Source: Wocania_A spongiicola
GTDB lineage: Bacteria; Bacteroidota; Bacteroidia; Flavobacteriales; Flavobacteriaceae
Direction of reading: 5' to 3'
Assembly (NCBI RefSeq): GCF_023502325.1
Contig: NZ_JAMFLZ010000005.1
Coordinates: 124,001-188,000, forward strand
DNA length: 64,000 bases
In this document: piece by piece, positions 23,730 through 33,822 of the stretch
Layout of the letters: every line of letters starts with the position of its first letter
Position numbering within the stretch: position 1 is the stretch's first letter
The notes under the pieces: model-generated
Told to the model about the DNA's origin: nothing
The model's input: the letters and a program-made list of their open reading frames with translations, nothing else
The model's database searches: none
Program-made: the position numbers and the translations under genes

Positions 23730-24989
23730 ATGCAACAAATTGGAATGGATAAAAGAGTAGAAAAAAAGAAATGGACGCAAACTAAAAAGTTATATATAGC
23801 AGGAACCATTGTTTTTTTAATCCTTGCTTTTTTTGGCTTTAAAGCTATTAACAAAAAAACATATAAAGTTAATGCTTCAAAAATATCAGTGAAAAAAGTT
23901 ATTGAAGGAAATTTTCAAGACATGATTTTAATTGATGGCGATGTAGAACCTATTAATTTGGTTCTAGTAAACACCCTCGAAGGTGGTACTGTAGAAGAAA
24001 TATTTATTGAAGATGGTATTAGCGTTGAAAAAGGTACACCTTTATTACGTTTAAGCAACCCAGCTGTAACGCTTGGATATATGAATCAAGAAACAGCCAT
24101 TGTTGAGCAAATCAATAATCTAAGAAATTTAAAATTATCTCTTGAAAAAGATCAGCGAGATTTAACAGAATCTCTTATAGATAGTGAGAATAGCTTAGCA
24201 GATATTGAACGTAGCTATAAAGTAGATTCTGTGCTGTATACAAAAGATATAGTTGCTAAAAACGATTTTATTGATCGAAAAGAATCTTATAAATACTTAA
24301 AAAACAAACGCGATTTAGTAGACAGAAATGTAAAAAAAAGCAGACAGGATAACAAAATTCAAATACATCAAATAAATAAATCTATAGGAATGATGCAACG
24401 TAACTTAGAGATGATTCATGATAATATTGATAAAATGTTAGTTCGTGCCCCGGTTTCTGGAATGTTATCATCTTTTGACCCAGTAATTGGCGAATCGTAT
24501 GGCAATAACCAAACCGTTGCAAAAATAGATGTTCAGTCTGGTTTTAAAATTAAAGGGCAAGTTGACGAATATTATTTAAGTATGGTTAAGCCTGGTCAAT
24601 TAGCACGTTTCTCTTTTGATGGTGAGCTGATTGATTTGAAAGTAAAAAAAGTGTTACCAGAAGTGGTAAGCAGGCGTTTTGAAATCGAATTAGTTTTTGT
24701 AAATACACCTCCAAAAGCAATAACCATTGGTCAATCGCTTCAAGTAAGGCTAGAATTGTCAAAAGCACAAAAATCTTTAATGATACCAAGAGGTAGCTAT
24801 TTTCAATCATCAGGTGGGCAATATGTATATGTCTTGGATGGAAATGGAGAAGCCAATAAACGATATATAAAATTAGGCAGTAAAAATCCTAGTTATTACC
24901 AAGTATTAGAAGGATTAAACGTTGGTGACGAATTTATTTCTTCTTCTTATGACGACTTTAAAAATTATGAATCAATCAAAATCAATTAA
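23730..24989 (+). CDS. HlyD/MacA-like periplasmic adaptor protein
   Basis: A 419-aa membrane-fusion protein with one N-terminal TM segment (about 24-42), a first half-lipoyl strand set (VLVNTLEGGTVEEIFIEDGISVEKGTPLLRLSN, about 72-105), a coiled-coil hairpin (about 115-230), the second lipoyl half MLVRAPVSGMLSSFDPVIGE and a beta-barrel and membrane-proximal domain (about 270-415). It links an inner-membrane ABC transporter to an outer-membrane exit duct. An ATG 15 bp downstream is an equally possible start. It is the first long gene of the sigma-54-controlled operon; the ABC ATPase follows 12 bp later. No TolC-like gene is in the cluster. Confidence 0.9.
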   Translation: MQQIGMDKRVEKKKWTQTKKLYIAGTIVFLILAFFGFKAINKKTYKVNASKISVKKVIEGNFQDMILIDGDVEPINLVLVNTLEGGTVEEIFIEDGISVEKGTPLLRLSNPAVTLGYMNQETAIVEQINNLRNLKLSLEKDQRDLTESLIDSENSLADIERSYKVDSVLYTKDIVAKNDFIDRKESYKYLKNKRDLVDRNVKKSRQDNKIQIHQINKSIGMMQRNLEMIHDNIDKMLVRAPVSGMLSSFDPVIGESYGNNQTVAKIDVQSGFKIKGQVDEYYLSMVKPGQLARFSFDGELIDLKVKKVLPEVVSRRFEIELVFVNTPPKAITIGQSLQVRLELSKAQKSLMIPRGSYFQSSGGQYVYVLDGNGEANKRYIKLGSKNPSYYQVLEGLNVGDEFISSSYDDFKNYESIKIN

Positions 24990-25001
24990 AAACTAAAAAC
25001 C

Positions 25002-25697
25002 ATGATTAAACTAAATCAATTAACTAAAGTTTACAGAACAGACGAAATAGAATCTACAGCATTAAATGAAGTATCTTTTGAAATAGAAAAAGGAGAGTTC
25101 GTATCTATAATGGGGCCTTCAGGATGTGGAAAATCAACACTTTTAAACATCTTAGGGCTATTAGATAAACCTGAGAGCGGAAGTTATGAGTTTTTAGGCA
25201 ACGAAGTTGCTCACTTAAATGAGAAAGGGCGTTCAGATATTCGTAAAAAGAATATTGGTTTCATTTTTCAAAATTTTAATTTAATTGATGAGTTAACTGT
25301 CTTTGAAAATATCGAGCTTCCTCTACTCTATAACAAAGTGCCAGCTCCTGAGCGAAAACAAAGAGTAAATGAAATTATTGATAAGATTGGAATCTCACAC
25401 AGATCATCACATTTCCCTCAACAACTATCTGGTGGACAACAACAACGTGTTGCTGTTGCAAGAGCATTAATTAATAGACCTCCATTAATTTTGGCTGATG
25501 AACCAACAGGAAATCTAGATAGCTCGCATGGTAACGAAGTTATGGAGCTATTATGCGAACTACACGAAGCTGGAACCACTATAATAATGGTAACACACTC
25601 TGCACATGATGCGAGTTATTCTGGAAGGATAATTAATTTACTCGATGGTCAAGTTGTATCAGAAAGTAAAAATAAAATAGCTAAAGCTATTGTGTAA
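25002..25697 (+). CDS. MacB/LolD-type ABC transporter ATP-binding protein
   Basis: A 231-aa nucleotide-binding subunit with Walker A GPSGCGKST (about 39-47), Q-loop FIFQNFNLID, signature LSGGQQQRVAVARAL (about 142-156), Walker B LILADEPTGNLDS and H-loop IIMVTHSAHD. The sequence is of the MacB/FtsE/LolD group, which drives mechanotransmission rather than classical substrate import. It powers the FtsX-like permease encoded 17 bp downstream and works with the HlyD adaptor upstream. The substrate is unknown; such systems often export antimicrobial peptides, lipids or siderophores. Confidence 0.93.
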   Translation: MIKLNQLTKVYRTDEIESTALNEVSFEIEKGEFVSIMGPSGCGKSTLLNILGLLDKPESGSYEFLGNEVAHLNEKGRSDIRKKNIGFIFQNFNLIDELTVFENIELPLLYNKVPAPERKQRVNEIIDKIGISHRSSHFPQQLSGGQQQRVAVARALINRPPLILADEPTGNLDSSHGNEVMELLCELHEAGTTIIMVTHSAHDASYSGRIINLLDGQVVSESKNKIAKAIV

Positions 25698-25714
25698 TTT
25701 TAAATATAGAAATC

Positions 25715-28120
25715 ATGATTAAAAATTATATAAAAGTAGCTTTTAGAAGCTTAAATAAAAATAGAGTCTATGCTATTATAAACATTTTAGGGTTGGCTTT
25801 AGGACTTACTGTTACCATTCTAGTTTTTCTTTTTATTAATGATGAAACAAGCTACGAGAAGCATTGGGATGGATACGAGCGTATATATAGAACTGGAATT
25901 AAAGCAGACATGATGGGGCAAAAAATGAATGCGCCAGTTTCTTGTAGCCCTATGGCTAATGCGTTTAGAACCGAGTTTACTGATGTAGAAACAGCAACAC
26001 GTATTCAAACTATTAACCAAGAAATTTTAATGCGTCATGAACAAAACAAAGTTTATATACAAAAAGGAGTAAGAGCCGATAGTACTTTTTTTAAAGTATT
26101 TAATTATGAATTTGTTCACGGTGATGCCGAAACTGCATTAAAAGAAGACAATGCTCTTGTGTTAACTGAAGAATCTGCCCGAAAATTATTTGGCGATAAA
26201 AATGCCATAGGTGAAGTTGTAAATTATGACAATAGACAAGATTATATTGTAAGAGGTATAGTTAAAGAACCTAAAGGACATGCTCACTTTCAATTTGATA
26301 TGTTTTTAGCAGATCCTCAAATTCGAAATGTATGGATGAATAATGGTTGGTATACATACGTAAAATTAAAAGAAGGGGCTAATTTTAGTGCCTTTGAAGC
26401 AGAAATGAAGCGTAATTTTATGAAAAAAATTGCGCCAGATGTAGAACGCTACATGAAAATTACTGTTGAAGAATTTCTATCACAAGGGAATGCCTTCGAG
26501 TATCAATTACAGCCTCTAAAAGATATTCACCTTCATTCACAAATGGATTTTGAAATAAAGCAAAACGGAAACATTATATACATTTATGTATTTATAGGCA
26601 TCGCCTTATTAGTTATCTTAATTGCTGGAATAAATTTCATGAATTTATCTACCGCTAGGTCTGGAAAAAGAGCAAAGGAAGTTGGAGTAAGAAAGGTTAC
26701 TGGAGCTTCAAGAAAAATGCTAATCGCTCAGTTTTTAACAGAATCTGTTATCCAAAGTTTTATTGCATTATTTCTAGCCTTTATACTAGTAGAACTTTTC
26801 CTTCCTGGTTTTAATAATATTATGGAAACCAACCTTACACTTTTTAATGATTATATTGGAAAAACTGTTTTATTCGCATTATTAGTAACCCTAATTTATG
26901 GGTTATTTGCAGGAAGTTATCCTGCATTTTTCTTATCAGCGTTTCAACCAATTGCAGTACTAAAAGGAGATCTCACTAAAACTAAAGGCGGAGCATTATT
27001 AAGAAAAGTACTTGTAGTTATACAATTTACAGCATCAACAATATTAATTATTGGTATGATAATTATTTTTAAACAGATTTCATTTTTACATAATAAAGAT
27101 ATTGGCTTTAACGGAGAGCAGGTAATAGTAGTTCCGCTTCAAACAGATGCTATGACACAGAACTTTAGAAATTACAAAGATATATTTCTAAAGAATAGTA
27201 ATGTTTTAAGTGTTACAAGAGCATCTTACTATCCTGGAGATAATCCAAACCAAAACATGTACGCCTTAGAAGGGAATGAAGAACAATTACCGCTATGGAA
27301 TATGGAAGTTGATTATGATTTCATGAAAACTTTAGATATTGAGCTTCTCGAAGGACGCAAATTTGACAGGGAAAAGGAGTCAGATTCTGTTCCATACTAT
27401 ATATTAAATGAAACTGCTGTAAAAAACTTAAACATTGAAAATGCAGTAGGAAGACGTTTAGGCAGGTACACAGGAAATGACGGAGGCTTAGAATATGGCA
27501 ATATAATAGGAATTGTTAAAGATTTTCACATAGAAGGCTTTAATCAACCCATTCGCCCAATGATACTCACTATAGAAAATTTTGTTTGGTTTGCTTCTTT
27601 TAAAATTGCAAAGAATGACATGAATGCTACTATCGATTATATTGAAACTGAATGGAACAAATTAGAGCCATCACATCCTTTTAGATATAAGTTTTTAGAT
27701 CAAAAATTTGGAGCATTATTAAGACAACAAGAAAACTTTGGCACCATGTTTTTATTCCTAACTATACTTGCCATAATAATATCTGCAATGGGATTATACG
27801 GTTTAGCTTCATATACAGCTGAGCAACGTACAAAAGAAATAGGTATAAGAAAGGTTTTAGGCTCTTCTGTGCCTCAAATTATGAATATGCTTACCAAAGA
27901 CTTTATTAGATTAGTATTAATTGCAAATATCTTTGCATGGCCTATCACCTATTTACTTGCCAAAAATTGGTTAACAAATTTCTCATATCAAATAGATATG
28001 CCATTATTACCATATTTCTTTGCTACTTTTTTAGCTCTAATAATAGCATTGATTACAGTAAGTTCTCAAGCATATTTAGCGGCAAATTCAGATCCTGTAG
28101 ATGCCTTGAAGTATGAATAA
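25715..28120 (+). CDS. FtsX-like/MacB-type ABC permease, duplicated form
   Basis: An 801-aa permease with the tandem arrangement typical of Bacteroidetes: TM1 at about 21-42, a periplasmic MacB_PCD domain (about 45-245), three TMs (about 285-400, with EVGVRKVTGASRKMLIAQF), then a second half with a TM at about 430-450, another periplasmic domain (about 460-650) and three final TMs (about 675-790, with KEIGIRKVLGSS). The two EVGVRKV/KEIGIRKV cytoplasmic loops are the FtsX signature contacts to the ATPase. It is the last gene of the efflux operon and is followed by a strong bidirectional terminator. Confidence 0.93.
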   Translation: MIKNYIKVAFRSLNKNRVYAIINILGLALGLTVTILVFLFINDETSYEKHWDGYERIYRTGIKADMMGQKMNAPVSCSPMANAFRTEFTDVETATRIQTINQEILMRHEQNKVYIQKGVRADSTFFKVFNYEFVHGDAETALKEDNALVLTEESARKLFGDKNAIGEVVNYDNRQDYIVRGIVKEPKGHAHFQFDMFLADPQIRNVWMNNGWYTYVKLKEGANFSAFEAEMKRNFMKKIAPDVERYMKITVEEFLSQGNAFEYQLQPLKDIHLHSQMDFEIKQNGNIIYIYVFIGIALLVILIAGINFMNLSTARSGKRAKEVGVRKVTGASRKMLIAQFLTESVIQSFIALFLAFILVELFLPGFNNIMETNLTLFNDYIGKTVLFALLVTLIYGLFAGSYPAFFLSAFQPIAVLKGDLTKTKGGALLRKVLVVIQFTASTILIIGMIIIFKQISFLHNKDIGFNGEQVIVVPLQTDAMTQNFRNYKDIFLKNSNVLSVTRASYYPGDNPNQNMYALEGNEEQLPLWNMEVDYDFMKTLDIELLEGRKFDREKESDSVPYYILNETAVKNLNIENAVGRRLGRYTGNDGGLEYGNIIGIVKDFHIEGFNQPIRPMILTIENFVWFASFKIAKNDMNATIDYIETEWNKLEPSHPFRYKFLDQKFGALLRQQENFGTMFLFLTILAIIISAMGLYGLASYTAEQRTKEIGIRKVLGSSVPQIMNMLTKDFIRLVLIANIFAWPITYLLAKNWLTNFSYQIDMPLLPYFFATFLALIIALITVSSQAYLAANSDPVDALKYE

Positions 28121-28143
28121 TTATAAATTAATCAACCAAAACC

Positions 28144-28175
28144 AAAAAGCCCTTGAAAGTTTTCAAGGGCTTTTT
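28144..28175. terminator. Bidirectional terminator between the efflux operon and parC
   Basis: AAAAAGCCCTTGAAA and its exact complement flank a 2-nt centre, with A- and T-runs built into the stem ends. It serves the convergent FtsX permease (+) and parC (-) genes. Confidence 0.9.
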
Positions 28176-28194
28176 AATATATAAAAATCAAGTT

Positions 28195-30855
28195 TTAAAA
28201 TAAAGTAATCTGTCCTTCATCATCAGTTTCTAAATCATTTGGTTTGCTTTCAGAATTATTTTCATCTGTATTTGTTTCAGTATCGTTAACAGAAACTTCA
28301 GTTTCATCTACTACTTCCAATTCATCTGCATGAACTTCTTTTGGTGCTTCAAAAGGAATTGGATCTAATAAATTGATTTGATTTACTTTGTCTTTTGTAA
28401 GTTGGTTTCCTAAGGCACTTATTCCTTTAACGTTAATAAATTCTTCAAGATTAACTTCTAAATTATCTTTTCTATCCTTACCACGCTCTTTAGCATAAAC
28501 TATTTCTGCCATAGGTTTCCAATCGGTTGAAACAATTTCTAATTGTGAGTTTGAATGATCAGAAATAAAGGATTCTTCTCTTCCTTCATTCTCAATTAAA
28601 AAACGCTTAACGTAATACATCTCTTTTTCACCATTAAAATAAATAGCCGAAATTGGCTTTTTTGGCACCCACTTTTCCATAACAATCATATCGTTGTCAA
28701 AATGCATAGTTACTTCTGGCGTTACAGTTTTAACCATTCCAGATTGGGTTATTATCAAGAGTTTGTCTTCTCCTCTAAACTCGCCAACTAACTCTCCTCT
28801 ACCATCAACATTTAAACGCTGAACTGCATCGTCAAACCAAATTTTGCGAGGTTTTAGTGTAGAAACTCCTTTTTCTTTTAATTCAACACGCTTAATAGAG
28901 TATTTAGTAACCAAATTTCCTTTTGAAGTACGTCCTTTAATTAATATATCAGCAAAATCAATATCCCATTTTAGTTTTTTAATACTGCCTGCTTGTCTCA
29001 AATTAACAGTTACAACTTCGGCCTCACCATTTGGGTTTGCAGAGAAATAAAGAACAACTGAGCTTTTATTTCCATTAGTTAAGTCGTAATCCTTATCACG
29101 TGTAATACTGGTAACTGCAAATCGTTTTATATATGATGGTCCTCCCTTTCCGTCACGATAAATCATATTATAAATAGTACGCTTGTCTTTCTTTTTAAAC
29201 ACAGCAACGTGAATAATATCTTTACCAATAAAGGTTTTAGTACCAACTTTGGTAACCATCATTTTACCATCTTTAGTAAATACAATAATGTCATCAATAT
29301 CGCTACAATCGCAAACATATTCGTCACGTCGTAATGAAGTACCTATAAAACCTTCTTCTCTATTTACGTAAAGTTTCGTGTTACGGATAACAACTTTAGT
29401 TGCATCAACATCATCAAAGATTCTAATCTCAGTTTTACGTTCACGTCCTTTCCCGTAATCCTTTTTCAATCTTGTAAAATAAGCGATAGCATAATCTATA
29501 AGGTTTGCTAAATGGTGTTTTATTTCGGCTATTTGATCTTCTAAAGCATCAATTTTTTGCTGAGCTTTATCAATATCAAATTTTGATATACGCTTAATTC
29601 GGATTTCGGTTAATCGTACTATATCATCTTCTGTAACAGCACGTTTTAAATGTTTTATATGCGGCTGAAGCCCCTTATCAATAGCATTAATAACTCCTTC
29701 CCAAGTTTCCTCTTCTTCTATATCACGATAAATTCTATTTTCAATAAAAATACGTTCTAATGATGCGAAATGCCATTGTTCTTCATGCTCTTTTAGCTTA
29801 ATTTCTAATTCTTGCTTTAAAAGTTGTACAGTATTATCTGTAGAGCGACGCAACATTTCTGTAACTCCTACAAATAATGGTTTATTATCTTCAATAACGC
29901 AGCCTAAAGGAGAAATAGACGACTCACAACTTGTAAAAGCATACAATGCATCAATAGTTTTATCTGGTGATAAACCAGAAGGAAGGTGGATTAATATTTC
30001 AACCTCAGCGGCGGTATTATCTTCAATTTTTTTAACCTTGATTTTACCTTTATCATTAGCTTTTAAAATAGAATCTATAAGTGATGATGTAGTGGTTGCG
30101 TAAGGAATTTCGGTAATCGCCAATGTGTTTTTATCAACTTGTGCTATTTTTGCGCGAACACGCACCTTACCCCCTCTTAAACCATCATTATAGTTTGAAA
30201 AATCGGCTATACCAGCAGTTGGAAAATCTGGCAAAATAGTAAATCGCTTACCCTGTAAATGCTTTATTGAAGCATCAATAAGTTCAATAAAATTATGAGG
30301 CAATATTTTAGTAGATAACCCAACAGCAATTCCTTCTCCTCCTTGTGCCAAAAGCAATGGAAACATAACTGGAAGATTAACAGGTTCTTTACGCCTTCCA
30401 TCGTATGAAGCTTGCCATTCGGTTATTTTTGGGTTGTAAACAACATCTAAACCAAATTTTGAGATACGTGCTTCTATATAACGTGATGCTGCTGCTCTAT
30501 CTCCTGTTAATATGTTTCCCCAGTTTCCTTGTGTATCAATTAATAAATCTTTCTGGCCAATCTGTACCATTGCATCTGCAATACTTGCATCTCCATGAGG
30601 GTGATATTGCATGGTATGGCCAACTATGTTTGCTACTTTGTTATAACGTCCATCATCTAAATCTTTCATAGAGTGCATAATACGACGCTGTACTGGTTTA
30701 AAACCATCTTCTATGGCAGGAACAGCACGTTCTAATATAACATACGATGCATAGTCTAAAAACCAATCTTTATACATACCAGTAACTCTGGTTATGGTTT
30801 CTTGGGGTTGTTCGTCTTGTTCGTTGGTTAAATCGTCGTTCTCTTCTTCTATCAT
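28195..30855 (-). CDS. parC: DNA topoisomerase IV subunit A
   Basis: An 886-aa type IIA topoisomerase breakage-reunion subunit. The N-terminal domain has YKDWFLDYASYVILERAVP, the quinolone-determining region YHPHGDASIADAM (about 84-96) and the catalytic Tyr126 in AAASRYIEAR. The C-terminal half is a pinwheel-like DNA-wrapping domain (about 490-790) lacking a clean GyrA box, and the protein closes in an acidic tail (about 835-886) ending in GQITLF. It lies 6 bp downstream of a ParE-type subunit, and the pair match the topo IV genes of Bacteroidetes rather than gyrA/gyrB. Confidence 0.92.
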   Translation of the reverse strand: MIEEENDDLTNEQDEQPQETITRVTGMYKDWFLDYASYVILERAVPAIEDGFKPVQRRIMHSMKDLDDGRYNKVANIVGHTMQYHPHGDASIADAMVQIGQKDLLIDTQGNWGNILTGDRAAASRYIEARISKFGLDVVYNPKITEWQASYDGRRKEPVNLPVMFPLLLAQGGEGIAVGLSTKILPHNFIELIDASIKHLQGKRFTILPDFPTAGIADFSNYNDGLRGGKVRVRAKIAQVDKNTLAITEIPYATTTSSLIDSILKANDKGKIKVKKIEDNTAAEVEILIHLPSGLSPDKTIDALYAFTSCESSISPLGCVIEDNKPLFVGVTEMLRRSTDNTVQLLKQELEIKLKEHEEQWHFASLERIFIENRIYRDIEEEETWEGVINAIDKGLQPHIKHLKRAVTEDDIVRLTEIRIKRISKFDIDKAQQKIDALEDQIAEIKHHLANLIDYAIAYFTRLKKDYGKGRERKTEIRIFDDVDATKVVIRNTKLYVNREEGFIGTSLRRDEYVCDCSDIDDIIVFTKDGKMMVTKVGTKTFIGKDIIHVAVFKKKDKRTIYNMIYRDGKGGPSYIKRFAVTSITRDKDYDLTNGNKSSVVLYFSANPNGEAEVVTVNLRQAGSIKKLKWDIDFADILIKGRTSKGNLVTKYSIKRVELKEKGVSTLKPRKIWFDDAVQRLNVDGRGELVGEFRGEDKLLIITQSGMVKTVTPEVTMHFDNDMIVMEKWVPKKPISAIYFNGEKEMYYVKRFLIENEGREESFISDHSNSQLEIVSTDWKPMAEIVYAKERGKDRKDNLEVNLEEFINVKGISALGNQLTKDKVNQINLLDPIPFEAPKEVHADELEVVDETEVSVNDTETNTDENNSESKPNDLETDDEGQITLF

Positions 30856-30861
30856 GCTGTA

Positions 30862-32724
30862 TTAGGCTTTCTCTGCTTCAATTAAATCTAATTCTACTTT
30901 TAGATTTTCAATAATAAATTCTTGTCGTGTTGGTGTGTTTTTTCCCATATAAAAAGATAATAACTCTTCAATAGACATATTATCATCTAGCATTATGGGG
31001 TCTAAACGAATATCTTCGCCAATAAAATGTTTAAACTCATCTGGTGATATTTCACCTAGTCCTTTAAATCGTGTAATCTCTGGCTTAGGTTTTAATTTTT
31101 CAATAGCATTAACGCGCTCTTCTTCAGAATAGCAATAAATAGTTTCCTTTTTATTTCTTACTCTAAACAGAGGGGTTTGTAAAATATACAAATGGCCTTC
31201 TTTAATCACTTCTGGAAAAAATTGAAGAAAAAATGTAATCAACAACAAGCGAATGTGCATACCATCTACATCGGCATCGGTTGCTATTACAACATTATTA
31301 TAGCGTAAGTCTTCTAAAGATTCTTCAATGTTTAAAGCCGCTTGTAATAAATTAAATTCTTCGTTTTCGTAAACAATTTTTTTTGTTAAACCGTAACAAT
31401 TCAAAGGCTTTCCTTTTAAGCTAAATACAGCTTGTGTATTTACATCACGTGATTTAGTAATACTTCCCGATGCAGAATCTCCCTCGGTAATAAATAAAGT
31501 AGTTTCTAAATTACGTTCGTTTTTAGTATCTCCAAAATGCACACGACAATCACGTAACTTTTTATTGTGTAGACTTGCTTTTTTTGCTCTATCTTTAGCC
31601 AGTTTACGAATGCCCGATAACTCTTTACGTTCTCGCTCAGCTTGAAGTATCTTTCGTTGAATTTTTTCGGCAGTATCAGCGTTTTTATGTAAATAATTAT
31701 CTAAATATGTTTTTACAAAATCGTTAATATAAGTTCTTACTGTTGGCAAATCGCCTCCCATATCGGTTGAACCTAATTTGGTTTTGGTTTGACTCTCAAA
31801 AACTGGTTCCATTACTTTTATGGCAATGGCACTTACTACTGATTTTCGAATATCTGAAGCGTCATAGTTTTTACCAAAATATTCTCTAATCGTTTTAACC
31901 AAAGATTCTCGAAATGCATTTAAATGCGTTCCCCCTTGTGTTGTATTCTGTCCATTAACAAACGAATGGTATTCTTCACTATACTGCGTTTTACTGTGAG
32001 TTAAAGCTATTTCGATATCATCGCCTCGTAAATGTATAATGGGATATAACCTATCTGATTCATTAATATTTTCACTTAATAAATCTTTTAATCCATTTTC
32101 GCTAAAATATTTTTCGCCATTAAAAACTATAGTTAAACCTGGGTTCAAATACACATAGTTTTTAAGCATTTTAACGATATATTCGTTTCTGTACTTATAA
32201 TTTTTAAAGATAATATCATCTGGAATGAACGATACTTTGGTCCCTTTTCTACGAGATGTATCATCCAGTAAATCTTGATTCATCAAATTACCTTGCTCAA
32301 ATTCTGCAGAAGCGCTTTTACTATCTCGCGTAGATTCTACACGAAAATAAGATGACAATGCATTAACCGCTTTGGTACCAACTCCGTTTAATCCTACCGA
32401 TTTTTTAAAAGCTTTAGAATCGTACTTCCCACCAGTATTCATTTTAGAAACCACATCTACCACTTTCCCTAGAGGAATGCCACGTCCATAATCGCGAACT
32501 GTAACTTTAGTACCTTGAATAGAAATTTCGATAGTTTTTCCAGCTCCCATAACATACTCGTCAATAGAATTATCGAGTACTTCTTTTAAAAGGATATAAA
32601 TACCATCGTCTGGAGACGACCCATCTCCCAATTTACCAATATACATTCCTGGACGCATACGAATATGTTCTTTCCAGTCTAAAGAGCGTATGTTATCTTC
32701 GGTATAATTGGATTGTAGAGCCAT
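30862..32724 (-). CDS. parE: DNA topoisomerase IV subunit B
   Basis: A 620-aa GHKL ATPase subunit. ATP-binding motifs are EVLDNSIDEYVMG, VRDYGRGIPLG and the glycine loop SVGLNGVGTKAVNALS. Transducer-domain markers follow, and the TOPRIM domain has TEGDSASGS and DADVDGMHIRLLL. It ends with the RFKGLGE region and the ParE-type C-terminus. The conserved start TEDNIRSLDWKEHIRMRPGMYIG with a GDGSSPDDGIY insert is ParE-like. The length (about 620 aa) fits ParE without the GyrB insertion. It is upstream of parC in the same operon. Confidence 0.94.
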   Translation of the reverse strand: MALQSNYTEDNIRSLDWKEHIRMRPGMYIGKLGDGSSPDDGIYILLKEVLDNSIDEYVMGAGKTIEISIQGTKVTVRDYGRGIPLGKVVDVVSKMNTGGKYDSKAFKKSVGLNGVGTKAVNALSSYFRVESTRDSKSASAEFEQGNLMNQDLLDDTSRRKGTKVSFIPDDIIFKNYKYRNEYIVKMLKNYVYLNPGLTIVFNGEKYFSENGLKDLLSENINESDRLYPIIHLRGDDIEIALTHSKTQYSEEYHSFVNGQNTTQGGTHLNAFRESLVKTIREYFGKNYDASDIRKSVVSAIAIKVMEPVFESQTKTKLGSTDMGGDLPTVRTYINDFVKTYLDNYLHKNADTAEKIQRKILQAERERKELSGIRKLAKDRAKKASLHNKKLRDCRVHFGDTKNERNLETTLFITEGDSASGSITKSRDVNTQAVFSLKGKPLNCYGLTKKIVYENEEFNLLQAALNIEESLEDLRYNNVVIATDADVDGMHIRLLLITFFLQFFPEVIKEGHLYILQTPLFRVRNKKETIYCYSEEERVNAIEKLKPKPEITRFKGLGEISPDEFKHFIGEDIRLDPIMLDDNMSIEELLSFYMGKNTPTRQEFIIENLKVELDLIEAEKA

Positions 32725-32843
32725 AGAATAGAGCTAAATTTAATGATAGGATGCTAATATAACACAACGCTATAAAAAATAAAATAGCCTTTACACAAAG
32801 TAATTAACAATATAGAATTGTTTTTGTTGAGAACATTAAATCA

Positions 32844-33746
32844 TCAACTATTCTCTTTTTTTAAAGACACTAATAATATGCCAATAATTACTACAAAAGC
32901 CCCAATTAATTGTAATGTTGTTAAATATTCATCTAAGAAAATTGTAGCTAAAATGATTGTTGATATGGGACCAACACCAGCTACAATTGCAAAATTTGAC
33001 GAATTAATCATTTTAATAGACATAGATACTAGATAAGATGGAATTACAGTAGCAAAAACAGCTATTAAAAACCCTAATATATAAACCTCTATAGCATGAC
33101 CAAAAATACTAGATTCAACAGAAAAATTAAAATGAACAAACACACAAAAACAAGAAACTAACATTGCATAAGATGTAAATTTTATTACTCCAAATTTCGG
33201 AATTAACCAACCGCTACCAACTAAATAAGAAGCGTAAGTAATTGCACTTAATAAAATAAAGAATCCGCCTAAATAAGTGTTAGTGCCAGATATAGCAACC
33301 TCATCCCAAAATGCAATAATAATGCCTAAGTAAGTTAATATAATCGCTCCTATTTGCAATTTATTGATTTTCTTCTTTAAAAATATTTTATTAAAAATGA
33401 GCACGATAGTTGGGTATAAGAAGAGAATAATTCGCTCTAAACTTGCCTTTATATAAGTAAGCCCAACAAAATCAAAATAACTTGCCAAATAGTATCCCAC
33501 AAAGCCAAAAAACAAAACCCATAAAAAATCATTTTTAGTTGTTTTTACTGAGGAGTTTTTTTTTCTGGATGACAGTGCTATTATTAAATAAAAAGGAAAT
33601 GAAAATAACATTCGTAACAGTAGTATACTAATGGCATCTACATTGTAGTTATAAGCCAGCTTTACCATAACCGCTTTTGAAGAAAATAAAACTATTCCTA
33701 AAACCCCTATTAATACTCCGTAAATAAAAGATTTGGTCACATTCAT
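32844..33746 (-). CDS. EamA/DMT-superfamily transporter
   Basis: A 300-aa membrane protein with about ten hydrophobic helices arranged as two EamA repeats (about 8-140 and 155-292). The second repeat ends with the familiar NSSNFAIVAGVGPISTIILATIFLDEYLTTLQLIGAFVVI-type helix pair. It is likely an inner-membrane exporter of amino acids or small metabolites, but the substrate is not predictable. A -7-like box ends 4 bp before the ATG (33751-33758, minus). It lies between the SRPBCC gene and parE, all on the same strand. Confidence 0.88.
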   Translation of the reverse strand: MNVTKSFIYGVLIGVLGIVLFSSKAVMVKLAYNYNVDAISILLLRMLFSFPFYLIIALSSRKKNSSVKTTKNDFLWVLFFGFVGYYLASYFDFVGLTYIKASLERIILFLYPTIVLIFNKIFLKKKINKLQIGAIILTYLGIIIAFWDEVAISGTNTYLGGFFILLSAITYASYLVGSGWLIPKFGVIKFTSYAMLVSCFCVFVHFNFSVESSIFGHAIEVYILGFLIAVFATVIPSYLVSMSIKMINSSNFAIVAGVGPISTIILATIFLDEYLTTLQLIGAFVVIIGILLVSLKKENS

Positions 33747-33750
33747 GAAA

Positions 33751-33758
33751 CGAATATA
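33751..33758 (-). promoter_or_regulatory. Variant -7 box abutting the EamA gene start
   Basis: On the minus strand this reads TATATTCG, one mismatch from TAnnTTTG. It ends 4 bp before the ATG, implying a leaderless transcript. Confidence 0.3.
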
Positions 33759-33822
33759 AACTAGTGAGTTTTAGCTATTACTCGAAACAATATATAATTA
33801 CGATGTTCAAGTAAAAAGAAGA

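Noticed and set aside
28195..32724. Gyrase gyrA/gyrB identity
   Set aside because: Adjacent B-then-A order, the ~620-aa B subunit and a CTD without a clear GyrA box favour topoisomerase IV.
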